Both the position numbers and the translations under genes were made by a program. From Candidatus Bruticola papionis (GTDB taxonomy: Bacteria; Vulcanimicrobiota; Xenobia; Xenobiales; Xenobiaceae), in the NCBI GenBank assembly GCA_002407045.1, contig DHKB01000029.1, forward strand, positions 17,876 through 61,240: 43,365 bases of DNA. Reading direction: 5' to 3'. Below the pieces are notes generated by a model, which was given only the letters and a program-made list of their open reading frames with translations, had not been told where the DNA came from and did no database searches. Below, one piece after another: positions 26,643-33,695 of the stretch (its first letter is position 1; the number at the start of each line of letters is the position of its first letter).

Positions 26643-26662
26643 TTAACCTATAAAGCAAAAAC

Positions 26663-26701
26663 AAAAGCGGCCGTCCCCACAAAAGGTTCGACCGCTTTTT
26701 T
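26663..26701. terminator. Bidirectional terminator after the amidohydrolase gene
   Basis: AAAAGCGGCCG ... CGACCGCTTTTTT forms a stem with one mismatch; the left flank is A-rich and the right flank T-rich. It lies between the amidohydrolase stop (26642) and the convergent cassette ending at 26722. Confidence 0.75.
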
Positions 26702-26721
26702 ACATTTAATTGTATATATTG

Positions 26722-27066
26722 TTAATCGAGACCATCATTCATACGATCTATAAGATCATCTATATAATCTGACTCCTCTGCACTATCACAAGACTCATTG
26801 TAGAATCCTTGATCACTATATTTTGACCAAAGGTCATACATTTGTTTATAATTTTTTTCAATATAATGCGCAATTTTATTTAGTTTTGAAGCTGGAATAT
26901 TACCAGTTTTGCTAATAACTACACTTCCATCAGAACGAACCCAAAATTTAGCGGAGCCACTCTCTCTGTGATCCTTACTTGCATGAGCATGCATAGCTTC
27001 AATAACACAATGTGAAGTAAAGTATAAATAATACCCACAGATTTTTTCATTAGCGAAATTTGGCAT
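26722..27066 (-). CDS. DUF4160-like small protein, third gene of AT-rich cassette
   Basis: A 114-residue soluble protein. The central part ('HAHASKDHRESGSAKFWVRSDGSVVISKTGNIPASKLNKIAHYIEKNYKQMYDLW', residues ~26-80, quoted here only for its H, W and G positions) resembles DUF4160: a histidine-rich strand, a short beta hairpin with Gly, then a helix ending in LW. The last ~30 residues are an acidic tail. DUF4160 genes commonly sit beside DUF2442 genes and have been suspected of toxin-antitoxin-like behaviour; that is family-level knowledge, not shown here. The ATG at 27064-27066 follows the previous stop by three bases, and its AAGGAG lies inside the end of the upstream gene, so translation is coupled. 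Local GC is far below that of the neighbours. Confidence 0.65.
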   Translation of the reverse strand: MPNFANEKICGYYLYFTSHCVIEAMHAHASKDHRESGSAKFWVRSDGSVVISKTGNIPASKLNKIAHYIEKNYKQMYDLWSKYSDQGFYNESCDSAEESDYIDDLIDRMNDGLD

Positions 27067-27069
27067 ATA

Positions 27070-27285
27070 TTATAAAAACTCCTTATTTTTATTGTAGACT
27101 TGCAACATTTTATGCAATTCTTGATCGTCCATATTGGTTTCAATGACAGTTCCATCATGTTCTATAACTGCAGCACATTCAGGATTGTACAAATTTAAAA
27201 CTCTGATAAAACGACCTTTAACAGTAAAAGCATAGCCCAAAGAGACCATATCGGCTTGATCAATAACCCTTTCCAAATTAAGCAT
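27070..27285 (-). CDS. Small hypothetical protein, second gene of AT-rich cassette
   Basis: A 71-residue protein, mainly beta in pattern ('YAFTVKGRFIRVLNLYNPECAAVIEHDGTVIETNM') followed by a short helix ('DQELHKMLQVYNKNK'). Size and pattern recall the DUF2442-like partners of DUF4160, but I cannot confirm the family by eye. Its ATG (27283-27285) overlaps the end of the upstream gene by eight bases (ATGCTTAA), and its own end carries the Shine-Dalgarno of the downstream DUF4160-like gene. The three genes are therefore a tightly coupled unit. AT-rich composition matches its two partners. Confidence 0.65.
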   Translation of the reverse strand: MLNLERVIDQADMVSLGYAFTVKGRFIRVLNLYNPECAAVIEHDGTVIETNMDDQELHKMLQVYNKNKEFL

Positions 27286-27547
27286 AACGAAGGCTCACTT
27301 TCTTTATAGGTTTTAAGAACGTCTCAGCATCCATATACAAGTTTTTTAAAATAGGTACAAGATCGATATAATCCTCAACTTCACCAACTTCACGATATTT
27401 AGCCACCACTTCAATATATCCATTATCCCAATTAATAATATCTGTATACCGTTCCAATTTTGCTGAAGTCTTAAAACGTATAACCTTTTTCCCATAAGAG
27501 AAGATCGTATATCCACCTCTATTGCTTAAAAAAGCCTCACCATTCAT
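27278..27547 (-). CDS. Small hypothetical protein, first gene of AT-rich cassette
   Basis: An 89-residue soluble protein. The N-terminal half is beta-rich ('GGYTIFSYGKKVIRFKTSAKLERYTDIINWDNGYIEVVAKY'-type strands, around residues 11-52) and the C-terminal half helical ('DYIDLVPILKNLYMDAETFLKPI'). It ends with a basic tail. I do not recognise the family with confidence. The ATG at 27545-27547 has GAGG about 11 bases upstream. It leads a three-gene unit bounded by hairpins at 27580-27620 (upstream, after dnaK) and 26663-26701 (downstream). Low GC and independent boundaries suggest a mobile or acquired cassette. Confidence 0.65.
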   Translation of the reverse strand: MNGEAFLSNRGGYTIFSYGKKVIRFKTSAKLERYTDIINWDNGYIEVVAKYREVGEVEDYIDLVPILKNLYMDAETFLKPIKKVSLRYA

Positions 27548-27579
27548 CGGAATTTAACCTCGTTCAGCATAGAATAAAC

Positions 27580-27620
27580 AAAATGCGCAGCTTCCAATTT
27601 TTGGGAGTTGCGCATTTTTT
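27580..27620 (-). terminator. Terminator of dnaK
   Basis: AAATGCGCAGCTTCC and GGGAGTTGCGCATTT pair with two G-U positions and flank a short T-rich loop. A/T tracts lie on both sides. It lies between the dnaK stop (27676) and the small-gene cassette, ending dnaK transcription on the minus strand. Confidence 0.75.
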
Positions 27621-27675
27621 ACTTAGCTAGAGCCGACTCACTCTAGCAGCGAATCGACTAGCAGCTATTCAATTA

Positions 27676-29523
27676 TTAGTCTTTTACGGTATAGTCGGCA
27701 TCGACTACTTCTTCGTCGCCTTCAGCTTTACCGCTCTTAGGAGCTTCCTGGCTGGCTCCAGCCTGTCCAGCTCCAGCTTGCTGCTGAGCTTGGTAGAGAC
27801 TCTCACCAATCTTCTGAGCGGTCTGAGCCAGCTCGTCGGTAGCTTTCTTGAGCTCGTCACGATCCAGAGGCTCGGCGGCGGAAGCCTTCTTCACTCTCTC
27901 GATAGCGTTTTCGATAGGAGCCTTGACGGTAGCGGAGACTTTGTCACCAGCGTCACGCAGAGCTTTTTCGATTTGATAGACTAAGCTGTCAGCTTTGTGG
28001 CGGAGCTCAATCTCTTCACGTCTCTTCTTGTCTTCGCTGGCGTGACTGTCGGCATCTTTGACCATACGATCCACTTCTTCTTTGGAGAGGTTGGTGGAAG
28101 CGGTGATCTTGATGTTCTGGCTCTTACCAGTACCCTTGTCGACGGCGCTGACGTTGATAATACCGTTAGCATCGATCTCGAAGGAGACTTCGATCTGAGG
28201 TACCCCACGGGGTGCCGGCGGGATGTCGGTCAGTACGAAGGTGCCCAGAGTCTTGTTGTCGCGAGCGAACTCACGCTCACCTTGTAATACGTGAATCTCT
28301 ACCTGAGTTTGCATATCAGCAGCGGTGGAGAAGACTTCACTCTTCTTGCAAGGGATAGAGGTGTTGCGGTCGATAAGCTTGGTCATTACGCCGCCCAAGG
28401 TTTCGATACCTAAGGACAGAGGAGTTACATCGACCAAGACTACGTCTTTAACTTCACCGGTAATTACAGCGCCCTGAATAGCAGCACCTAAAGCTACGCA
28501 CTCATCGGGGTTGATGTCCTTGGAAGGCTCTTTGCCGAAGAATTTGCGGACAAATTCCACAACTTGAGGCATACGAGTGGAACCACCGACTAACAAGACG
28601 CGGTCGATTTCTTCTTTCTTCAAGCCGGAATCTTCCAGAGCTTTGCGGCAAGGCTCTTGGCAACGCTCTAATAAATCGGCGGTCAAAGCTTCGAACTGAG
28701 CGCGGGAGAGGTTCATATCCAAGTGCTTAGGGCCGGTAGCGTCGGCAGTAATGAAGGGCAAGTTGATGTTGACGTTCAGCATCTGAGAGAGCTCGATCTT
28801 AGCTTTCTCAGCAGCGTCTTTAATACGCTGAGCGGCCATCTTATCTTGACGCAAATCTACGCCGTTTTCTTTCTTGAAGTCTTCAGCAATCTTGTCGACA
28901 ATGCGCATATCCCAGTCATCGCCGCCCAAGTGAGTATCACCATTGGTAGCTTTTACTTCGAATACGCCATCACCAATTTCCAAAATGGAGACATCGAAAG
29001 TACCACCACCTAAGTCGAAGACCACGACCTTCATGTCGCCTTCGCCTTTATCAAGACCGTAAGCCAAAGCAGCAGCTGTAGGCTCGTTGATAATTCTCTT
29101 GACGTCTAAACCAGCGATAATACCAGCATTTTTAGTGGCCTGACGCTGTGAGTCGTTAAAGTAAGCAGGTACGGTAATAACGGCTTCCTTGACGGGCTCA
29201 CCTAAGTAGGCTTCGGCATCGGTCTTCAATTTTTGAAGAATCATAGCGGAGATCTCTTCGGGAGAATATTTCTTACCATCGATCTCGACGCGGTGATCAG
29301 TACCCATATAACGCTTAATGGAAGCTACGGTGCCGTGAGGGTTGCTTACGGCCTGACGCTTAGCTAATTCACCGACTAAGCGCTCACCAGTTTTAGAGAA
29401 ACCTACTACGGAAGGCGTAGTGCGATTGCCTTCGGCATTGGCAATTACGGTAGGTTTGCCATTTTCCATGAAGGCGATTACTGAGTTAGTAGTTCCTAAG
29501 TCAATACCAACAACTTTCGACAT
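27676..29523 (-). CDS. dnaK: Hsp70 chaperone DnaK
   Basis: ATP-dependent protein-folding chaperone of 615 residues. The N-terminal ATPase domain shows 'VVGIDLGTTNSVIAF', 'VKEAVITVPAYFNDSQRQATK', 'VVFDLGGGTFDVSILE' and 'LVGGSTRMP'. The substrate-binding domain includes 'VDVTPLSLGIETLGGVMT' and 'FELDI-like' strands, and the C-terminus ends 'VVDADYTVKD'. The region after 'IKRYMGTDHRVEI' lacks the ~20-residue insert of proteobacterial DnaK, matching the Bacillus-type protein. The ATG at 29521-29523 has GAGGAGG at optimal spacing, and codons are biased as expected for high expression. grpE, dnaJ and hrcA are not adjacent. The leader carries an inverted repeat directly upstream of the Shine-Dalgarno (29539-29571). 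Confidence 0.97.
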   Translation of the reverse strand: MSKVVGIDLGTTNSVIAFMENGKPTVIANAEGNRTTPSVVGFSKTGERLVGELAKRQAVSNPHGTVASIKRYMGTDHRVEIDGKKYSPEEISAMILQKLKTDAEAYLGEPVKEAVITVPAYFNDSQRQATKNAGIIAGLDVKRIINEPTAAALAYGLDKGEGDMKVVVFDLGGGTFDVSILEIGDGVFEVKATNGDTHLGGDDWDMRIVDKIAEDFKKENGVDLRQDKMAAQRIKDAAEKAKIELSQMLNVNINLPFITADATGPKHLDMNLSRAQFEALTADLLERCQEPCRKALEDSGLKKEEIDRVLLVGGSTRMPQVVEFVRKFFGKEPSKDINPDECVALGAAIQGAVITGEVKDVVLVDVTPLSLGIETLGGVMTKLIDRNTSIPCKKSEVFSTAADMQTQVEIHVLQGEREFARDNKTLGTFVLTDIPPAPRGVPQIEVSFEIDANGIINVSAVDKGTGKSQNIKITASTNLSKEEVDRMVKDADSHASEDKKRREEIELRHKADSLVYQIEKALRDAGDKVSATVKAPIENAIERVKKASAAEPLDRDELKKATDELAQTAQKIGESLYQAQQQAGAGQAGASQEAPKSGKAEGDEEVVDADYTVKD

Positions 29524-29538
29524 AAATTTTATCCTCCT

Positions 29539-29571
29539 CGTTCGCCTTCCCTCAAGCTCCCCCGGCGAACG
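29539..29571 (-). promoter_or_regulatory. Inverted repeat in the dnaK leader, abutting the ribosome-binding site
   Basis: CGTTCGCC and GGCGAACG pair perfectly around a 17-base purine-rich loop. In the mRNA the 3' arm runs straight into AGGAGG of dnaK. It could be a stability element or a translational control hairpin; it is not the CIRCE operator (TTAGCACTC-N9-GAGTGCTAA). Confidence 0.45.
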
Positions 29572-29601
29572 TAAACTTCTTTTCTTTCGCGGATAATGTA
29601 C

Positions 29602-29614
29602 TACGTCAGACGTA
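29602..29614. promoter_or_regulatory. Palindrome TACGTCAGACGTA upstream of dnaK
   Basis: Six-base arms (TACGTC and GACGTA) around a single central base form a small perfect dyad, about 80 bp upstream of the dnaK ATG where a promoter should lie. It could be an operator; there is no second copy that I noticed, so the call is weak. Confidence 0.3.
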
Positions 29615-29645
29615 AGAAATATGCATGTTGAGTATTAGAGTAGTA

Positions 29646-30308
29646 TTAGAATTTTTGCTCTAAAAATGGCTGCCAAACACGACCGGTGGGCCAATAAGTG
29701 AAAGTTTGCTCAGTTTTATGCCAAGGGAAACTGATTTGATAAGACCATAAAGCGATGCCTCCTTGGCGCAAGGCACTACTAGCTCCATATTTTCGATCGC
29801 CAGCCACAGGACAGCCCAAATTGGCAAATTGAGCCCGAATTTGATGGTGACGACCGGTCTCTAACTTAACTTCAACTAAAGTGCGAGTGCGTCCCTGAGC
29901 CAAAACACGGTAGTTTAAACGCGCCAATTTGGCGCCAGACTCTGTAGAGGCAACTACACGCGAAACATTGTTTCGTCCGTCTTTGAGCAAATAGTCTTCC
30001 AAGGAGGCTTCAGAGGCAGGTAAGCGGCTGCCATTTTCTATCAAAACCAAATAAGATTTACTGACCTTGTCAGTTTGGAGCAATTTGTTAAGGGCCGCAG
30101 CGCCAGTAGAAGTTTTGGCCATAAATACCAGGCCGCCCGCAGGCCGATCCAAACGATTGACCACGTAGGCTTGTCCCCATTGCTCTCGAGCCCAATCTAA
30201 AAGAGAAAACGCCCGTCCGGGATCAGGCTGGGTAGGCATACCCACAGGCTTAACGATCACGGCCCAAGCGTTGTTTTCGAACACTATTGAAGGTGGAAGA
30301 AGCGACAA
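29646..30308 (-). CDS. RluA-family RNA pseudouridine synthase
   Basis: Predicted enzyme converting uridine to pseudouridine in rRNA or tRNA. The 220-residue protein is a single catalytic domain without an S4 domain. The active-site motif is 'NRLDRPAGGLVFMAKT' with catalytic D54 (HRLD in most members, NRLD here). The downstream 'ETGRHHQIRAQFANLGCPVAGDRKYG' is the family's second hallmark (GRxHQIR, and the GDxxYG turn). Start is TTG (30306-30308), six bases after the TerB-like stop, with GAGGAA of the upstream gene's end as the ribosome-binding site. The two genes are therefore translationally linked. Which uridine is modified cannot be told; RluA, RluC, RluD and TruC share these motifs. Confidence 0.88.
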   Translation of the reverse strand: MSLLPPSIVFENNAWAVIVKPVGMPTQPDPGRAFSLLDWAREQWGQAYVVNRLDRPAGGLVFMAKTSTGAAALNKLLQTDKVSKSYLVLIENGSRLPASEASLEDYLLKDGRNNVSRVVASTESGAKLARLNYRVLAQGRTRTLVEVKLETGRHHQIRAQFANLGCPVAGDRKYGASSALRQGGIALWSYQISFPWHKTEQTFTYWPTGRVWQPFLEQKF

Positions 30309-30313
30309 AAAGC

Positions 30314-30706
30314 TTATTCCTCTCTCAGAGAACGCACAGAAGTTACACCTTGACGAACTTCTTCTATTAAAGCTTGACGTCTGTCTGTGGGAATGTCCAA
30401 ATGATCAGCCAAAGCTTCTACCATCTTCTTTTCGCTGCCAGCTAAAACACCATCTACCATAGCCATGGCGGCCGCCGCTTGCAAAATTTCTTCGCGCTTG
30501 CTTTGCTCAATGCTGTCCACATCAAAGTTAAGTTCTTCGGTGGGAGGAGCGACCATCATCTTGGAAATTTCATTCATTTCTTCTTCGGTGCAACCAAGTT
30601 CGGACACAACACCGCCCAAAAATTCACGCTCATGTTCTTCAATAACGCCGTCAGCCCACATCATGTGGATTAAACTTTTTACCAAAGCATTGGTTTGCGC
30701 ATCCAT
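30314..30706 (-). CDS. TerB-like helical protein
   Basis: A 130-residue all-helical cytoplasmic protein resembling the TerB (tellurite resistance B) fold: 'LVKSLIHMMWADGVIEEHEREFLGGVVSELG' is the first helical repeat with the acidic ADGxIxxxE pattern, and 'AAAAMAMVDGVLAGSEKKMVEALADHLDI' is the second (VDGxLxxxE). These paired acidic loops are thought to bind metal in the family. There is no terC/terD or other tellurite gene nearby, so resistance should not be assumed. The ATG at 30704-30706 has GGGAGG about 13 bases upstream. It is co-transcribed with the pseudouridine synthase (stop-to-start gap five bases). Confidence 0.75.
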   Translation of the reverse strand: MDAQTNALVKSLIHMMWADGVIEEHEREFLGGVVSELGCTEEEMNEISKMMVAPPTEELNFDVDSIEQSKREEILQAAAAMAMVDGVLAGSEKKMVEALADHLDIPTDRRQALIEEVRQGVTSVRSLREE

Positions 30707-30763
30707 AGTGATAAAAACCTCCCGCCGGTTAAGCGTTTAAAAAATAAACAATTTTCACAACCA

Positions 30764-30800
30764 AAAGCCCTACCGATAGGCTATCAGCCGCCAGGGCTTT
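30764..30800. other. Hairpin in the divergent region between the TerB-like and secreted-protein genes
   Basis: AAAGCCCT and AGGGCTTT enclose a loop with a smaller dyad (GATAGGCTATC). It looks like a terminator stem, but both neighbouring genes point away from it, so its role is unclear. Confidence 0.4.
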
Positions 30801-30948
30801 GTTTCAAAGCTTCTTAGCAATTTGCTTTTGTTCCTGTTGAAAAACAAACGCCAGCTGACAAGATTTATAGAAGCAAAAGCTAAACAAGCCAAAGAGCTTG
30901 AAATCGTGTACAATTGAAAAAATAACCTTAGGAGTTTAGGCAAGAATT

Positions 30949-31992
30949 ATGACGCAAGCCGTTTCTTTACATAAATTATTTAAACAAATTGCCGCTATAT
31001 TTTTAATTGCTTTCGTTTTCTGCCCTACTTTAGCTTGGGCAGGCAAGCCAACTATCTCGGGGGTAATTAAAGCTTACAATCCGGGCGGGCGACGCATGCA
31101 AATCCAGCGTGACGACGGTGTAGTCAAAACGATTATTATGCGCCCAGGCTGTCAATTTATGCTCAATGGCCAAAAAACTTCCAGCAATTCTTTTAGGCCA
31201 CAAATGAGAGTATGCGTACGTATTTGCGGTTCGGTAGTAGGCAACCCCTTAGAATGTGACTTAATTGCCGACTTTATGTCCTCGAAAAATGTGGTGGCTC
31301 GCCACGCCGGCACTCCCAACCCTACTACAGTAGGCGGTTTTGCCGGTACAGCAGGCCCGGCGGCCACTTTGACTAGCGTTTTCTCAAGCGCTACCGGAGC
31401 CGCTCCCAATGTTATGGGCCCCTTAGGCATAGGAGGCAACTTCCCTGGCTCCAATACCAATCCTGGCACCAATGGCGTACCTAATACCAACGCTTTCCCC
31501 AATGCAGGTAATCCAGCGACTATTGCTCAAGGCGCCACTCCAGCGACCCAAACTTCTCCCCAAGCTAATATGGGCCAAAACAATAATCAGGCGAACTTTA
31601 ACGGTGCCAATCCCTATGCTCAAAATCCTTACAGTTTGGGCAACGAATCACAATTTAACAGCACAGCTTCTCTAATTTATGGCAACGACGACAAAGATAA
31701 AGAAGAGCAAGGCAACTTCATGCCCGCCCCCAATGGCCCATTTTCTATGCAATTAGTTACTTTCAGCGGTCGAGTTATGAGCGCTGACGCTCGCACTCGC
31801 AGCTTAACTATTATGGCTGACGGTCAAAACCAACCTATTCAGGTGATCTTACACCAAATGGTCAACCCTACCAACACTTCAGGACAAGTGGTCAACTTGG
31901 CCAATATTCAGCCCGGCATGGCCGTTTCTGTGCAGGGCATGGCCAATGCTGCAGGTATAATAGAGGCCAGAAAAGTGATCGTTGCCTTCTAA
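30949..31992 (+). CDS. Secreted protein with two small beta domains and an Asn/Gly/Pro-rich linker
   Basis: A 347-residue exported protein. The signal peptide ends at 'PTLAWA|GK' (~31). Residues ~32-110 form a compact beta domain ('ISGVIKAYNPGGRRMQIQRDDGVVKTIIMR') with four Cys nearby. About 150 residues of Asn/Gly/Pro/Ala/Gln-rich low complexity follow, and then a second related domain at the C-terminus ('FSGRVMSADARTRSLTIMADGQ' ... 'IQPGMAVSVQG'). Both domains resemble the DUF5666-like OB-fold pattern (SGxV, xxxLTI, V-G-MxVxVxG), so an internal duplication is likely. The ATG at 30949 has TTTAGG about eight bases upstream. It precedes the AI-2E transporter gene by 48 bp and may share its transcript. 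Function is unknown. Confidence 0.65.
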   Translation: MTQAVSLHKLFKQIAAIFLIAFVFCPTLAWAGKPTISGVIKAYNPGGRRMQIQRDDGVVKTIIMRPGCQFMLNGQKTSSNSFRPQMRVCVRICGSVVGNPLECDLIADFMSSKNVVARHAGTPNPTTVGGFAGTAGPAATLTSVFSSATGAAPNVMGPLGIGGNFPGSNTNPGTNGVPNTNAFPNAGNPATIAQGATPATQTSPQANMGQNNNQANFNGANPYAQNPYSLGNESQFNSTASLIYGNDDKDKEEQGNFMPAPNGPFSMQLVTFSGRVMSADARTRSLTIMADGQNQPIQVILHQMVNPTNTSGQVVNLANIQPGMAVSVQGMANAAGIIEARKVIVAF

Positions 31993-32040
31993 ACAAACGA
32001 AACTTCAACAATTCAGTAAGGATATTCAGCCATTTCTAAT

Positions 32041-33417
32041 ATGGACTCTAATAATAAAAATAAGTTTCACCTAATTTTTTATGTAGTTGGACTGCTAATC
32101 TTAGTCGGAGTCGTTTGCTGGTTCTTGGGCCAAATTCACATGATCGTCAATATCTTGATCGTGTCTATTTTGGTAACTTACCTAATAGCTCCATGCGTAC
32201 ACTTCTTGCACGAAAAGGGAATACCAAAGGCTGCGGCTATTGCTTTAGTTTATGCCTTTTTGTTGGCCCTAATTAGCTTTTTTGTGGCTTATTTATTGCC
32301 TATCGTCAAGTTGGAATTTCATCGCCTCATCAGCAATATGAGCGTCATGTCGGCCAGCTTGAACAATATCACTTCCCAATGGGCTTTGACTATTCAAAGT
32401 TGGTTGCCCACAACCCTCAAGCCCATGGTGGCTCCGGAAAAGCTCAGCACCCAACATATGATGCAATTTATGCAAAGCAACAGCCCCAGCTTGGTAAAAA
32501 GTTCCATGCCCGGTTTCCTTTCCGGCATGCGCAGTATGGCCAGCATTATGGGCGGTGCCATTTTGGTGCCTTTGCTAGTTTTCTATATTCTCATGGACGC
32601 CAGCGTCTATAAAGAGAGCTTTGTGGGTTGCTTGCCCAAAGCTTGGCGCCACGGAGCTGTCGATTTATTGCGCCGCATAAATTACGTGCTGGGCAAATTT
32701 ATTTGCGGCCAACTTATTGTTTGTGTCACTATTGGCTTCTTTGTCGGCGTTTCTCTGTGGATGATGGGCATAGATTATGCCATTTTAATCGGCGTTTTCT
32801 CTGGCATTATCGATATTATCCCCTATGTGGGCGTAGCCATAAGCTATATTCCTGCTTTTATTATTGCGTTACTCAACAAAGGGCCGATCTTTGCCGTTTT
32901 TACCATTATTGTTTTGCAAGCCGTACACTGGTTGGAAGGCCATATTATTGTCCCGGCTGTAATCGGACGTTCTGTAAAATTACCGCCCCTTACGGTCATG
33001 GTAGCTTTAATTGCCGGTGCTGAAATAGGTGGCATTATGGGCATGCTGATAGCCATTCCCTTGGCTGCCATTACTAGAGTATGTATCGAATTTTACGTAG
33101 AAAAGAATCCAGCTTTTGGCCCGCTTACTGAAGAAGATATGCGCTTGCCGGAAACTCCCTACCCTCCTGAAGCTAACGGCACCGTGCCAGCTCGCGAATC
33201 TGTAAAGCAAATTGTCAGTAAAGTGCATGGCAAAGTAAAAGACAGCAAGCAATTGGTACATAAATTGCGTCAATATAGCTTAAAAAGTGCCGAAATGGCC
33301 GCAGTAGATTCTGCTCAAGAAGTAGACAATTCCCAAGCCACAAAGGAAGAATCAGCTTCTCAGGCAAGCCAGGTGGCAAAAGACGCACCTAAAGCTAAGA
33401 CAAAACCCTCCAAGTAA
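32041..33417 (+). CDS. AI-2E family transporter
   Basis: Inner-membrane protein of 458 residues, PF01594-like. About seven or eight membrane segments are visible, starting at residues ~12-35 ('FYVVGLLILVGVVCWFLG'). The long loop after the third segment is typical, as are 'LVPLLVFYILMD' and the conserved 'GIIDIIPYVGVAIS' near the C-terminal membrane cluster. The family includes putative exporters of autoinducer-2 and Na+/H+ antiporters; the name should not be taken as proof of quorum signalling. About 100 cytoplasmic residues follow the last helix, ending in an Ala/Lys/Pro/Gln-rich tail. The ATG at 32041 has AAGGATA well upstream (about 20 bases), a weak site. The radical SAM cassette begins 185 bp downstream. 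Confidence 0.88.
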   Translation: MDSNNKNKFHLIFYVVGLLILVGVVCWFLGQIHMIVNILIVSILVTYLIAPCVHFLHEKGIPKAAAIALVYAFLLALISFFVAYLLPIVKLEFHRLISNMSVMSASLNNITSQWALTIQSWLPTTLKPMVAPEKLSTQHMMQFMQSNSPSLVKSSMPGFLSGMRSMASIMGGAILVPLLVFYILMDASVYKESFVGCLPKAWRHGAVDLLRRINYVLGKFICGQLIVCVTIGFFVGVSLWMMGIDYAILIGVFSGIIDIIPYVGVAISYIPAFIIALLNKGPIFAVFTIIVLQAVHWLEGHIIVPAVIGRSVKLPPLTVMVALIAGAEIGGIMGMLIAIPLAAITRVCIEFYVEKNPAFGPLTEEDMRLPETPYPPEANGTVPARESVKQIVSKVHGKVKDSKQLVHKLRQYSLKSAEMAAVDSAQEVDNSQATKEESASQASQVAKDAPKAKTKPSK

Positions 33418-33426
33418 AGCGTCAAA

Positions 33427-33519
33427 TGCTCCTGCCAAGGTCAAGCCCTAAGAGCCTAAGCAGGAGCGCATTCCTCTAGAAGCGAAGGCGGAAAAACCGT
33501 CTTCGGAGCCGTTTTGTTT
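33427..33519 (+). terminator. Hairpins after the AI-2E gene, one terminator-like
   Basis: GCTCCTGC (33428-33435) and GCAGGAGC (33460-33467) form a perfect 8-bp stem without a T-run. An imperfect stem at 33492-33519 closes on a TTCG loop and is followed by TTTTGTTT. Either could end the AI-2E transcript; neither is a textbook terminator. Confidence 0.4.
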
Positions 33520-33602
33520 CCAAAATGAAGCTCTGAAGGCTCAATATACGAGGTTGCTTTTTTGTTCAACCCCGCCGCCTACAATATAAGGAGAAATCAA
33601 AA

Positions 33603-33695
33603 ATGGCAGAGACCAAAGAAGTTAATGCTGTAATCGCTGCAGCTATCAATGCTGATCCCGAAGAAAAAGACTGCGTTTGCTGGGTTAAAGCGTGA
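33603..33695 (+). CDS. 30-residue candidate RiPP precursor peptide ending in DCVCWVKA
   Basis: A short gene too small for most gene callers. The ATG at 33603 has AAGGAG nine bases upstream (33588-33593), an excellent site. The product begins 'MAETKEVNAVIAAAINADPE', an acidic, amphipathic leader-like helix, and ends with DCVCWVKA, which carries both Cys residues (C24, C26) and the only Trp (W27). Its TGA overlaps the GTG start of the radical SAM/SPASM gene by four bases (GTGA), so the two are translationally coupled. Precursor plus adjacent SPASM enzyme is the standard layout of radical-SAM RiPPs. Cysteine thioether bonds, or a three-residue aromatic cyclophane on W27-V-K29 (pattern aromatic-x-x), are chemically plausible. 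An alternative is a short leader ORF that only couples translation. The function is inferred from context. Confidence 0.72.
   Translation: MAETKEVNAVIAAAINADPEEKDCVCWVKA

Noticed and set aside
29524..29645. CIRCE operator upstream of dnaK
   Set aside because: Neither TTAGCACTC nor GAGTGCTAA is present in the leader region.
30314..30706. Tellurite-resistance function for the TerB-like gene
   Set aside because: No other ter gene is nearby; the fold is widespread and its partner here is an RNA-modifying enzyme.
32041..33417. AI-2E transporter as evidence for autoinducer-2 quorum sensing or as the peptide's exporter
   Set aside because: The family name does not establish substrate, it is separated from the peptide gene by 185 bp with hairpins, and no luxS or lsr gene is present.
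33580..33585. TACAAT as a -10 box just before the peptide gene
   Set aside because: It would place the transcript start inside the Shine-Dalgarno (33588-33593), and no -35 sits at 16-18 bases.
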